A stretch of DNA of 64,000 nucleotides from the NCBI GenBank assembly GCA_041402005.1, contig JAWKTB010000006.1:124001-188000 (forward strand), in the 5' to 3' direction. This stretch comes from JAJRXR01 sp041402005. GTDB lineage: Bacteria; Planctomycetota; Phycisphaerae; Phycisphaerales; UBA1924. The notes beneath the pieces were generated by a model. That model was not told where the DNA came from, ran no database searches, and saw only the letters and a list, made by a program, of their open reading frames with translations. Shown here in pieces: positions 34,074 to 42,125 of this stretch (its first letter is position 1; every line of letters begins with the position of its first letter). Made by a program: the position numbers and the translations under genes.

Positions 34074-34692
34074 CGAGGATGTTGGCGTTCGCGTCGTCCG
34101 CGCCGAGCGAGAGAGCCCGCTCGGCGGCCGTGACCGCCTCCGCTCGACGACCAGCGCTCAGGAGCGCCCGCATCTGCGACAGCGCGATCTCCCGGCTCGC
34201 GGGGTCGAGCGCCGCGGCACGCCGGAACGCTTCCAGGGCCTCCTCCGTCTCGCCGGCGCTCGCGTGTTCCTCGCCGACCGAGAGCAGGTACGAGGCCGAA
34301 TCACGGTCCTCGGGCGTCGTCGTGTCGAGCACGGGCGCCCCCGGATCGGCGGGTGTCGGGGCGACGACCAGGCGTCGTACCGCGGCGTCCAAGGGGAGCC
34401 GAGCGATCTCGGATGTGTCCGCCTGTTCCAGCTCTCCGATGCCGAGGAGCGTGGCGAGGCCCGGCGCCTCGGTGGGCGAGGTGGGCGATTCCGTCTCGCG
34501 CGCGGCGAGCGCCGCAAGTTCGTCGATCGCGGACCCTGATCCACGGGGCGCCAGCACCGCCGCGGCATGCTCGGGCGTCATCGGCGCTCGCGTCGAGCCC
34601 CCCGATGATGCGCACCCGCCGACCACGAGCCCGAATACGACACCCATCACGCCGAGGCGAGCAGGAGTCAGTCTGCAAGCCGACGCCCTCAC
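33619..34692 (-). CDS. N-terminal lipoprotein part of the TPR protein, reading past the frameshift
   Basis: The GTG at 34692 overlaps the upstream stop (GTGA). It encodes a lipoprotein signal with lipobox VVGGC, then a TPR unit (ASAGETEEALEAFRRAAALDP, EIALSQMRALLSAGRRAEAV). Only codons to about 34030 look protein-like; beyond the shift the frame becomes Arg/Gly-rich noise antisense to nothing and parallel to the real TPR frame, so the true end is the junction with the neighbouring frame. Confidence 0.6.
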   Translation of the reverse strand: MRASACRLTPARLGVMGVVFGLVVGGCASSGGSTRAPMTPEHAAAVLAPRGSGSAIDELAALAARETESPTSPTEAPGLATLLGIGELEQADTSEIARLPLDAAVRRLVVAPTPADPGAPVLDTTTPEDRDSASYLLSVGEEHASAGETEEALEAFRRAAALDPASREIALSQMRALLSAGRRAEAVTAAERALSLGADDANANILVALESAPRAAPGETLPACSGRSRALGRSSPRAKPGGDRRGRGGTIEQGWRRAGARGDLAGIARDAGAHAGFTLADRHRPHPGAPGRTAAQRGRRPRPRRRLRGRSGRLSRPIRRGHGPAHPPGLRPHGTPGFGGVRGRPAGSGRTLATDPG

Positions 34693-35390
34693 GACGCCCT
34701 CGAGCTTGCGCGTGACGAGCGTGAGCGTCCCGTGCCCCGCGTTCCGGTGGCCGCGATCTTACCGGCTCGCCCGTCGGACCACGCCTCGATCAGCAGGTAC
34801 GCCCCCTCCGCCTGTCCGGCGCGGATGTGGCGCTCCAGGCGCACGCTCACGGACTCGGGGGTTTCGTCCGCGTCGCAGACCCCCTCTTTGGCCAGCCGCT
34901 GGGCGAGGCGAGCATCGACGGGGAAGCCGTGCGCGCCGAGCGCGAGCAGCGAGACGCGAGCCGCGACGAAGGGCGTGATCCCGCCGAGGGCGTCCAGATA
35001 CGCACGCGCCTCGCGCTTGGGCTGCTCGGCGAGCGGCGCGAGGGTCAGGGCGTGCTGGCGCGCGAAGATCTCGTTCAGGACGACACGCAGCCGCTCACAC
35101 CGCTCCTCCGCGGCGGGGTACTTCTTGGGAAGGATCCCCGCCAGCTCGTCGCTCATGCAGATCCGCAGCTCGTTGTAGTCGACGAACTCGCTCGCGAAGG
35201 CGTTCAGCGCCTTGGCCGCGGCCTTCGGGCCCGCCTCCCAGACCATGAACGAATGAACCAGCGCGTGGACGATCGGGTCGACGCCCTCGGGCGCCGGGGG
35301 CGTCTTGGCGCTCTCGGCGTCCGGGCCGCTCTTCTTCTCCAGCCGCTTGAGAAGGGCGTCGAGTTTCTTGGCCTGGTCGGGCGTCGTCAC
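34689..35390 (-). CDS. HhH-GPD/endonuclease III-like fold protein
   Basis: A 233-residue cytoplasmic protein from a GTG that overlaps the rbfA stop. It contains ALGGITPFVAARVSLLALGAHGFPVDARLAQRL, which mirrors the HhH-plus-Asp segment of HhH-GPD glycosylases (GVGPYTAAAV...FPVDTHV), but the catalytic lysine position is not evident and no Fe-S cysteines exist. It is probably a divergent, possibly non-catalytic relative. The C-terminus is Ser/Arg-rich. Confidence 0.55.
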   Translation of the reverse strand: MTTPDQAKKLDALLKRLEKKSGPDAESAKTPPAPEGVDPIVHALVHSFMVWEAGPKAAAKALNAFASEFVDYNELRICMSDELAGILPKKYPAAEERCERLRVVLNEIFARQHALTLAPLAEQPKREARAYLDALGGITPFVAARVSLLALGAHGFPVDARLAQRLAKEGVCDADETPESVSVRLERHIRAGQAEGAYLLIEAWSDGRAGKIAATGTRGTGRSRSSRASSRAS

Positions 35391-35791
35391 GCGCCGGTCT
35401 CCTCGTCGTCTGGGGCGGCGCCCTCGCGTGCCTCACGCTCCTCGCGGACTTTGGCGAGCAGGCCCATCACCTCGGCCTGCTTCTTGAGCCCCTCGTCGAG
35501 CTCGAAGGTGAGACGGGGCATGTCGCGCATCTCGACCTGCTCCATGAGGCGACGCCGGATGTGGGCCGCGGCGTCGCGGATCGCGTGCATCGTCAGCGAC
35601 TCGTGCTCGTGCGGGAAGATCGAGACGCCGATCTTGGCGGTCTTGAGGTCCTTGGCGATCTCGACCGAGGTGATCGAGACCATGCCCCTGACGCGTGGGT
35701 CGTTCAGGCCTCGCGCGAAGACCTCTTCCAACCCGCGCTGCAGGTTGGCGTTCAGACGCTTGAGACGTCGATCGAAGCCCTCGCCGCTCAC
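35387..35791 (-). CDS. rbfA: ribosome-binding factor A
   Basis: A 134-residue 30S maturation factor. The N-terminal helix RRLKRLNANLQRGLEEVFAR, the KH-like core VRGMVSITSVEIAKDLKTAKIGVS and RRLMEQVEMRDMPRLTFELDE match RbfA. GTG start overlapping the DUF503 stop (GTGA). Part of the nusA-infB-DUF503-rbfA operon. Confidence 0.93.
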   Translation of the reverse strand: MSGEGFDRRLKRLNANLQRGLEEVFARGLNDPRVRGMVSITSVEIAKDLKTAKIGVSIFPHEHESLTMHAIRDAAAHIRRRLMEQVEMRDMPRLTFELDEGLKKQAEVMGLLAKVREEREAREGAAPDDEETGA

Positions 35792-36159
35792 GCCGCCCCC
35801 TCCGCCCTGGCGAGCATCTCCCGGGCCAATGCCTCGGCGTCCATCTCATCGACTATGGCGCCTGGGGAGTCCTCGCCCACGATGATCTGGCGCGACGTCG
35901 CGCCCAGTTCCGCGTCGTGCAGCGACCGGAGCTTCGCGCTCACCTTGTCCAGCACGTCCGCGACCCGCTTGCCGTCGTTCCCGACGACCGCCAGCCCCAT
36001 GACGGCGAGGTTCAAGGTATCGAGCGCCCCGACCTCCGCGACCGAGACCATGTGCTCGCGGTGCAGGCGGTCGCGCACCGACCGGACGACGCGTCGCTTG
36101 TCCTTGAGCGACTCGGCGCCCTGGACGTGCAGCTCGAACTGGAGGACCCCGACGACCAT
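35788..36159 (-). CDS. DUF503 family protein
   Basis: A 123-residue protein with the family pattern GVLQFELHVQGAESLKDKRRVVRSVRDRL and VSVAEVGALDTLNLAVMGLAVVGND. DUF503 genes commonly sit between infB and rbfA, as here, suggesting a ribosome- or translation-linked role that is not established. It starts 32 bp after infB. Confidence 0.9.
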   Translation of the reverse strand: MVVGVLQFELHVQGAESLKDKRRVVRSVRDRLHREHMVSVAEVGALDTLNLAVMGLAVVGNDGKRVADVLDKVSAKLRSLHDAELGATSRQIIVGEDSPGAIVDEMDAEALAREMLARAEGAA

Positions 36160-36191
36160 CGCGCTCCCTTACTCCGTTGCCCGCGCCCCGG

Positions 36192-38936
36192 TCAGAGCGT
36201 CCGCTTGACCTCGACCTGCTTGTAGCACTCGAGGACGTCGCCCTCCTTGATGTCGTCGTAGCCGGCGATCTTCATGCCGCACTCCATGTTGCTCTTCACT
36301 TCCTTGACGTCGTCCTTGAAGCGCTTGAGCTGCTCGAGCTTGCGATCGTTCTCGACGACGATCCCGTCGCGCGTCACGCGGACCAACGCGTCCCGCTGGA
36401 TCAGGCCGTCCGTGACGTAGCACCCCGCGATCCAGCCGGCCTTCGTGACCTTGAACACCTTGCGGACCTCGGCGTGCCCGATGACCTCCTGGCGCAGTTC
36501 CGGCGCCAGCAAGCCCTCCGCCGCCTTCCTCATGTCCTCCACGATGTCGTAGATCACCTGGTAGTTGCGGATCTCCACGCCCTTCTGCTCCGCGAGGGAC
36601 CGACCCTTCGCGTTCGCGATGACGTTGAAGCCCACGATGACCGCCTGCGACGCGTCGGCGAGCAGGATGTCCGAGTCCGTGATCCCGCCGACCGCCGCGT
36701 GGATCACACGAACCTTCACCTCGTCGCCCGAGACCTTCTCGATCTCGTGCTTCAGGACGTCCACAGATCCCTGCACGTCCGCCTTCAGGACGACGCGGAT
36801 CTCCTTCAACTCCCGCTCGGCCATCTGGTCGAACATCCGGTCCAGCGTCAGCTTCGGCTGAGCGAGCTGGCGCTCGCGCTCCGAATGGCGACGCTGCTCC
36901 GCGGCCTGCTCGGCCTTCTTCAAAGTGTCCACGCAGTAGAACTTGTCGCCCGCGTCCGGCAGCATGTCAATGCCCGAGATCTGCACGGGCATCGGGGGCA
37001 GCGCGCTCCTGATCCGCGTGCCGTGGTCGTCCGTGATGTCGCGCACGCGCCCGTACGCCCGCCCCGCGACGATGAAGTCCCCGACCTTGAGTTCGCCGTC
37101 CTGGAGCAGAATGTTGGCGACGGCGCCCCGCCCCTCCTCGGGGCGCGCCTCGATGACCGTGCCCCGCGCGGGCCCGCCGAAGTCCGCCTTCAGCTCGAGC
37201 ACCTGCGCCTGCAGGTCCAGGATCTCGAGCAACTCCGTGATGCCCTCGCCCTTGGTCGCGCTGGTGCGCACGACCTCGGTGTCCCCGCCCCAGTCGACCG
37301 GATTCAGGTCGTGCTCGGCGAGCTGGCCCAGGATCCGCTGGATGTTCGTGTCCGTCGCCTCGGGCTTGTCGATCTTGTTGAGCGCGACGACGATCGGGAC
37401 GCCCGCGGCCTTGGCGTGGCTGATCGACTCGACGGTCTGGGGCATCACGCCGTCGTCCGCCGCGACCACCAGCACCACGATGTCCGTCACGTTGGCTCCC
37501 CTCGAGCGCATCTCCGTGAACGCCTCGTGACCTGGCGTGTCGATGAAGACGACCTGCTTCTCCTCGTCCCCGACCTTCACGGGCACCCGGAAGGCGCTGG
37601 TCGCCTGAGTGATGCCGCCCGCCTCGCCCGCGGCGACGTTGGCGTTGCGTATCTTGTCCAGCAGCGACGTCTTGCCGTGGTCGACGTGGCCCAGGATCGT
37701 GACGACGGGTCCACGCGGGCGCTCGTCCACGACGTCGCGCTCGGCGAACTCCTCGGACACCTTCTGCTCGGCGGTCTTGGCCTCCGTGACCTCGAGCTCG
37801 ATGTCGTACTCCATCATGATCTCTTGGGCCTTCTCCGACTCGATCGGAGAGTTGATCGTCGCCATCACGCCCTGCATGAAGAGCTGCTTGACGATCTCCG
37901 CGCCCTTGACGCCGGTCGCCGCCGAGAGGTCCTTGATCGTGAACGGGGCGGCGATGGACACCTTGCCACCCCGCTCGGCGGGGGACGCGGGGCGGTCGCC
38001 CTGCGTCTGGCGCCGCAGCTGCTGGCGGCGCTGCTTGAGGTAGCCACCGGCGCGCTGCAGACGCATCTCGCGCTCGGCGAGGTCGGCCTCGGTGTATCCC
38101 GAGCCCTCCATGTCCGCGCGCCCGCGGCGCTTCGCGGGCACGCCCGCGCCGCCCGTCGTGCGTCGGCGATTGCCGCGACGCCCGCTCCGGTCGTCGCCCG
38201 GCATGTCCATCGGTCCTGCGGGCGCCATTCCCGGGCCACCCCCGCCCGGTCGGGGCGGGCGACGACGGGGCGACTCGATCTGCTCGGGCGCCTCGATCCG
38301 CACGACCTTCGGGCCCGACAGCTTGACCTGCTGCTTCTCCTCGAGCTTCCGCCCCGCCGGCGTGACGACCTTCGGACGCGTCGGCACGTTCATGGGCGCG
38401 GGCTTGGGCTCCTCGGGCGCCTTGGTCTGGGCGGCCGCCGCCGGGCGCTCCGCGGGCGGGGCCTGGTCCTCGGGCGCTTCGGGTTGTGACGCCGCCGCTG
38501 GCTTCGCGGGGGGCGTCTCGACCGTGCTCGGCCCGATCGAGGTAGGGCGGAGCTTCGACGGCGCCGCCGGCGGGGGGCGACGCACCGGGACCGGGCGTGC
38601 CGGCGAGACGCGGGTGGGTGGCTCGGCGACCGCGGTCTGCGTCTCGACGCCGGCGTCGTCATCGCCGTCGGCGTCGGACGACGTCGACCGCGCCTTCTTC
38701 TTCGGCGCCTCGCGGACCTTGTCCAGGTCGACCTTCTCGGCCGTCTCGACCGCAGTGTGCGACGCGTCCTCCGAGGAGGTGAACCACTCCCGGATCGTCT
38801 GCTCCAGGCCGACCGACACCGTGGACATGTGGTTCTTGATCACGTCCGCGGGGATGCCCTCGGCGTGACACTTGTCGACGATCGCCTTGGACTTGATCCC
38901 CAGATCCTTCGCGATTTCAAAGACTCGTTTGGCCAA
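36192..38936 (-). CDS. infB: translation initiation factor IF-2
   Basis: A 914-residue GTPase that brings fMet-tRNA to the 30S subunit. The N-terminal IF2_N domain (AKRVFEIAKDLGIKSKAIVDKC) is followed by a ~250-residue Pro/Ala/Arg-rich linker, a second IF2_N, the G domain (G1 GHVDHGKTS, G3 DTPGHE, G4 NKID) and the C-terminal C1/C2 domains. It starts with TTG at 38936, preceded by a strong GGAGGA site at good spacing; this choice places the start exactly at the conserved N-terminus. Confidence 0.97.
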   Translation of the reverse strand: MAKRVFEIAKDLGIKSKAIVDKCHAEGIPADVIKNHMSTVSVGLEQTIREWFTSSEDASHTAVETAEKVDLDKVREAPKKKARSTSSDADGDDDAGVETQTAVAEPPTRVSPARPVPVRRPPPAAPSKLRPTSIGPSTVETPPAKPAAASQPEAPEDQAPPAERPAAAAQTKAPEEPKPAPMNVPTRPKVVTPAGRKLEEKQQVKLSGPKVVRIEAPEQIESPRRRPPRPGGGGPGMAPAGPMDMPGDDRSGRRGNRRRTTGGAGVPAKRRGRADMEGSGYTEADLAEREMRLQRAGGYLKQRRQQLRRQTQGDRPASPAERGGKVSIAAPFTIKDLSAATGVKGAEIVKQLFMQGVMATINSPIESEKAQEIMMEYDIELEVTEAKTAEQKVSEEFAERDVVDERPRGPVVTILGHVDHGKTSLLDKIRNANVAAGEAGGITQATSAFRVPVKVGDEEKQVVFIDTPGHEAFTEMRSRGANVTDIVVLVVAADDGVMPQTVESISHAKAAGVPIVVALNKIDKPEATDTNIQRILGQLAEHDLNPVDWGGDTEVVRTSATKGEGITELLEILDLQAQVLELKADFGGPARGTVIEARPEEGRGAVANILLQDGELKVGDFIVAGRAYGRVRDITDDHGTRIRSALPPMPVQISGIDMLPDAGDKFYCVDTLKKAEQAAEQRRHSERERQLAQPKLTLDRMFDQMAERELKEIRVVLKADVQGSVDVLKHEIEKVSGDEVKVRVIHAAVGGITDSDILLADASQAVIVGFNVIANAKGRSLAEQKGVEIRNYQVIYDIVEDMRKAAEGLLAPELRQEVIGHAEVRKVFKVTKAGWIAGCYVTDGLIQRDALVRVTRDGIVVENDRKLEQLKRFKDDVKEVKSNMECGMKIAGYDDIKEGDVLECYKQVEVKRTL

Positions 38937-39030
38937 CCGTTCCTCCCGGCGCTATCCGCCGGCTCCGCGTATCTCGTTCAAGGACGCCTCGACGCGAACT
39001 GGCGCGGCGGGCGATGCTGTCCGACCTCGA

Positions 39031-40452
39031 TCACTCGTCCTTGGAGCCCCCGCCGAGGATGTCGGCGGCCCGCGCCTCCGCCTCCTCGTCGGGCGCCGGG
39101 GGAGCCTCCCCCTCGTTCTCGCCGTCCGTCTTCTGGGGCGTGAAGGGAACGGAGCCGGCGCCCAGGATCGCCGCCGCCGCCGTCTCTGGGTCCACGTCCC
39201 CCTCGGAAAAGTCGCCAGACAAGAGGCGCTCGGCCGCGGCGTGCTCCTCCGCCTTGCGACGCTCCGCCTCCTCCTTCTCCTTCTGCTGCTGCTCGGCGAC
39301 CTCCTTGGCCCGCTCCGAGCTCAGCTGCACGATCTGCTCGGCCTGCTCCTCACTGATCTCCAACTCCGCGACGAGCACGTCGGCGCCGACCTCCTCGATG
39401 TCGAACACGCTGACCATGCCCAGCGTTGCCAGGCGGTCCACCATCTCGTCGCTGACGCCCTCGACCTGCGTGAGCGTCTGCGACATGATCTCCAGGCCCT
39501 TGTTGAACTCCTCGGGCGTGAGGATGTCCACGTCCCACCCCGTCAGGCGGGCCGCCAGACGCACGTTCTGGCCACGCTTGCCGATCGCCAGCGAGAGCTG
39601 GTCGTCACGCACGACGACCGTCGCCCGACCCAGCTCGAAGCACAGGCTGATCTCCTGCACTTCGGCGGGCTTCAGAGCATTCTGGATCAGGATCTGGCTC
39701 GACTCGTTCCACCGGACGATGTCGATCTTCTCGCCATTGAGCTCGTCCACGATGTTCTTGATGCGGCTGCCCCGCACGCCGACGCACGCCCCGACCGCGT
39801 CCACCTTCGAGTCGATCGAGCTGACCGCGATCTTCGTGCGGAACCCCGCCTCGCGGGCCATCGCCTTGACCTCGATGATCCGCTCGGCGACCTCGGGCAC
39901 CTCCACCTCGAACAGACGCACGATCAGGTCCGGGTGCGCCCGGCTCAAATAGATCTTCACCTGCGAGCCCATGTCCTTGACGTCGAGCACGAGGGCCCGC
40001 ACGCGGTCGCCCGGCATGAACTGCTCGCCCGGGATCTGCTCGGACCGGAGCATCACCGCCTCGGCCCGGTCGATCTGCACGATCAACGCCCCCCGGTCGT
40101 ACCGCTGGGCCGTCCCCGTCACGATCGTCCCGACGCGCTTGGAGTACTCGTCCATCAGCGACTGACGCTCGTCGTCGCGGAAGCGCTGGATCATGACCTG
40201 CTTGAAGGTCTGGGCGGCGATGCGTCCGAACGCCTCGGGGTCCATCGCCATCGGCTCGCCGTGACGCGTCAGCGCGATCTCACCCGTCAGGGGATCGACG
40301 CTGCACTGGAACTCCTCGGTGTCGAGGGTGTTGTAATGCTTGCGGCAGGCCGAGACCATCGCGGCCTCGAGGTCGCCGATCAGCAGGCTCTTCTCGATGT
40401 TCCGATCGCGTGCGATCGAGTCGAGGATCCGCATCATCTCTTGGGTGTTCAC
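39031..40452 (-). CDS. nusA: transcription termination/antitermination factor NusA
   Basis: A 473-residue RNA polymerase-associated factor with NusA N-domain (MMRILDSIARDRNIEKSLL), S1 domain, two KH domains (IDSKVDAVGACVGVRGSRIKNI) and a C-terminal helical/acidic extension rich in Glu. GTG start at 40452 (VNTQEMMRI); GGGAG lies upstream. First gene of the nusA-infB-DUF503-rbfA operon. rimP, usually upstream, is absent. Confidence 0.95.
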   Translation of the reverse strand: MNTQEMMRILDSIARDRNIEKSLLIGDLEAAMVSACRKHYNTLDTEEFQCSVDPLTGEIALTRHGEPMAMDPEAFGRIAAQTFKQVMIQRFRDDERQSLMDEYSKRVGTIVTGTAQRYDRGALIVQIDRAEAVMLRSEQIPGEQFMPGDRVRALVLDVKDMGSQVKIYLSRAHPDLIVRLFEVEVPEVAERIIEVKAMAREAGFRTKIAVSSIDSKVDAVGACVGVRGSRIKNIVDELNGEKIDIVRWNESSQILIQNALKPAEVQEISLCFELGRATVVVRDDQLSLAIGKRGQNVRLAARLTGWDVDILTPEEFNKGLEIMSQTLTQVEGVSDEMVDRLATLGMVSVFDIEEVGADVLVAELEISEEQAEQIVQLSSERAKEVAEQQQKEKEEAERRKAEEHAAAERLLSGDFSEGDVDPETAAAAILGAGSVPFTPQKTDGENEGEAPPAPDEEAEARAADILGGGSKDE

Positions 40453-40893
40453 GCGTGACGTCTCCCGAATGTCGGCGGCGTCTGTGCCGCCCTCTGGATT
40501 CCCGGTTGCCGGGTTGCCTGGATGTCGGCGCCCATGCGCCAAAAAAACACGAACCACGAACGCGTGTCGGCACGCTCGTGGTCGCCAGCGCCGGGGAGGG
40601 ATCCCCGTTCGCGGGTTACGGGCCGGCCCTAGGGGGCCCGGCCCTCCCGATTTTCAGGGGAGCCGAGCGCCCGACCGACGCCCGCGCGCGGACCGACCAC
40701 GATGGCCAGCCGCTCACCGCACATCGCTGATGACCGTCGTCATACCGATGTCCTTCCGGGCGCGAAGCGCCCCACACGTCCCCAAACTGTAGAGATGCCC
40801 CGCGGGGGTGGTCAACCTGGGAAAGCTCATCCCCGGTCCGTGACGTCCCCGCACTGAGCCCGCAGACCCGCCGATTTCACCCCGTGGGGCGTC
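40453..40893. other. fliM-nusA intergenic region
   Basis: About 440 bp without a credible ORF. It holds the terminator-like hairpin at 40541-40581, a GC-rich imperfect palindrome around 40620-40646 (GGGCCGG/CCGGCCC arms) and a 5-bp hairpin CCCGG-TTG-CCGGG at 40501-40513 close to nusA. A promoter for the nusA operon must lie here, but no clear -35/-10 pair stands out. Confidence 0.6.
40541..40581 (-). terminator. terminator-like hairpin in the nusA leader
   Basis: On the minus strand an 11-bp stem with two G-U pairs (40571-40581 with 40554-40564, 6-nt loop) is followed after 6 nt by seven T residues (40547-40541). It is 310 nt past the fliM stop and 90 nt before nusA, so it may be an attenuator in the nusA leader rather than the fliM terminator. 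Confidence 0.65.
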
Positions 40894-41913
40894 CTAGACC
40901 CGGTCCTCCGACCGCCTGGCCCGGATCACCCGCAGCGCCCTCGCGCGCCGGTGCTGCCCGACCTCGGCCAGGAACTTCTTCTCTCCGCCCACCGTCAGCA
41001 CCGCCGGCTGGTCCGCCCGCTTCTCGGTCAGGATCAGGTCCCCAACCTCCAGGCCCATCAGGTCTTTCAGCGTCACGGTCGTCTCGGCCAGCACGCCGCT
41101 GATGTCGAGGGCCGCCCGGGACAGGTTCGCCCCGATCCGGGTCTCGAGCTCGGCCGAGCGGGCGTTGCGGGCCGCGGCGAACCAGCTCTGGGCCGCCAGC
41201 TCCTCCATCACGGGCTCGATGACCGCGTACGGGATGCACAGGTTCATCGTGCCGGCCCGGTTGGACATCTTCAGCTCGAGCCCCACGACCACGACCACCT
41301 CGTTGGGCGGCACGATCTGGACGAGCTGCGGGTTGCTCTCGGTCGCCGCGATCTTGAACTCCATCTTGCGGACGCCCTCCCAGGCCTCCGCCAGCGCGAC
41401 CAGCCCGCGCTTGGTCACGTTCCCGATCAGCCGCCCCTCGATCTGCGTGACCGGGCGTTGCGGGATGAACAGGTCCTGGTTGGTCCCGCCCAGCAGGCGG
41501 TCGATGATCGGGTAGATGATCAGCGGGCTGATCTCGAGGCACATCTGCCCCTCGAGCCCGTCCGAGGCGATGAGATTGAAGCTGGTCGGGTTGGGCAGGC
41601 CCGAGATGAACTCGGCGTAGGTCATCTGCTCGCAGGTCGCGACCTTGATCTCGACGATCGTGCGCAGGAACCCCGAGAGCGAGGCGCCGAAGTTGCGCGC
41701 GAACGCCTCGTGCAGCGTCTGGAGCGCCCGCATCTGGTCCTTGCTGACGCGCTCGGGACGCTTGAAGTCGTACGACCGGATCTCGACGTTCTCGTACTCC
41801 GTCCGCCGCCGGGCGGTGAAGATCTGCGCGGACCCCTCGTCCTCCTCGATCTCACCCGAGTCGACCGCCGCCAGCAGGGCGTCCACTTCGTTCTGGTCGA
41901 GCACTTCGGACAC
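40894..41913 (-). CDS. fliM: flagellar motor switch protein FliM
   Basis: A 339-residue C-ring protein. The N-terminal CheY-P-binding LDQNEVDALLAAV is at residues 4-16, then a CheC/FliM middle domain (SYDFKRPERVSKDQMRALQTLHEAFARN is its start) and a C-terminal SpoA/FliN-like domain (LDISGVLAETTVTLKDLMGLEVGDLI). The GTG at 41913 gives the conserved N-terminus. No other flagellar gene is in the window, so it is a stand-alone locus here. Confidence 0.95.
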   Translation of the reverse strand: MSEVLDQNEVDALLAAVDSGEIEEDEGSAQIFTARRRTEYENVEIRSYDFKRPERVSKDQMRALQTLHEAFARNFGASLSGFLRTIVEIKVATCEQMTYAEFISGLPNPTSFNLIASDGLEGQMCLEISPLIIYPIIDRLLGGTNQDLFIPQRPVTQIEGRLIGNVTKRGLVALAEAWEGVRKMEFKIAATESNPQLVQIVPPNEVVVVVGLELKMSNRAGTMNLCIPYAVIEPVMEELAAQSWFAAARNARSAELETRIGANLSRAALDISGVLAETTVTLKDLMGLEVGDLILTEKRADQPAVLTVGGEKKFLAEVGQHRRARALRVIRARRSEDRV

Positions 41914-42125
41914 GGCGGGCGATCCCTCGCATGGGGCGTGGGCGCAGCACGTGCGCCCGGGTGAAGAGCCCCGGGCTGTATCGGACCGCGACCGCGGCGG
42001 GCTTGAAGAGGGTGGCGCAAGACCTGCCACCCATGACGCCCCGTGCCGGAACAATCCCGGGCGCCCGGCGATTTGACCCGGGCGTCGCCACCCAATTCCA
42101 TCGGACAGCCAAGGTGGACCAATCC

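Noticed and set aside
40620..40646. GC-rich palindrome as the fliM terminator
   Set aside because: The stem is imperfect and no T-tract follows it on the minus strand; noted only as part of the intergenic region.
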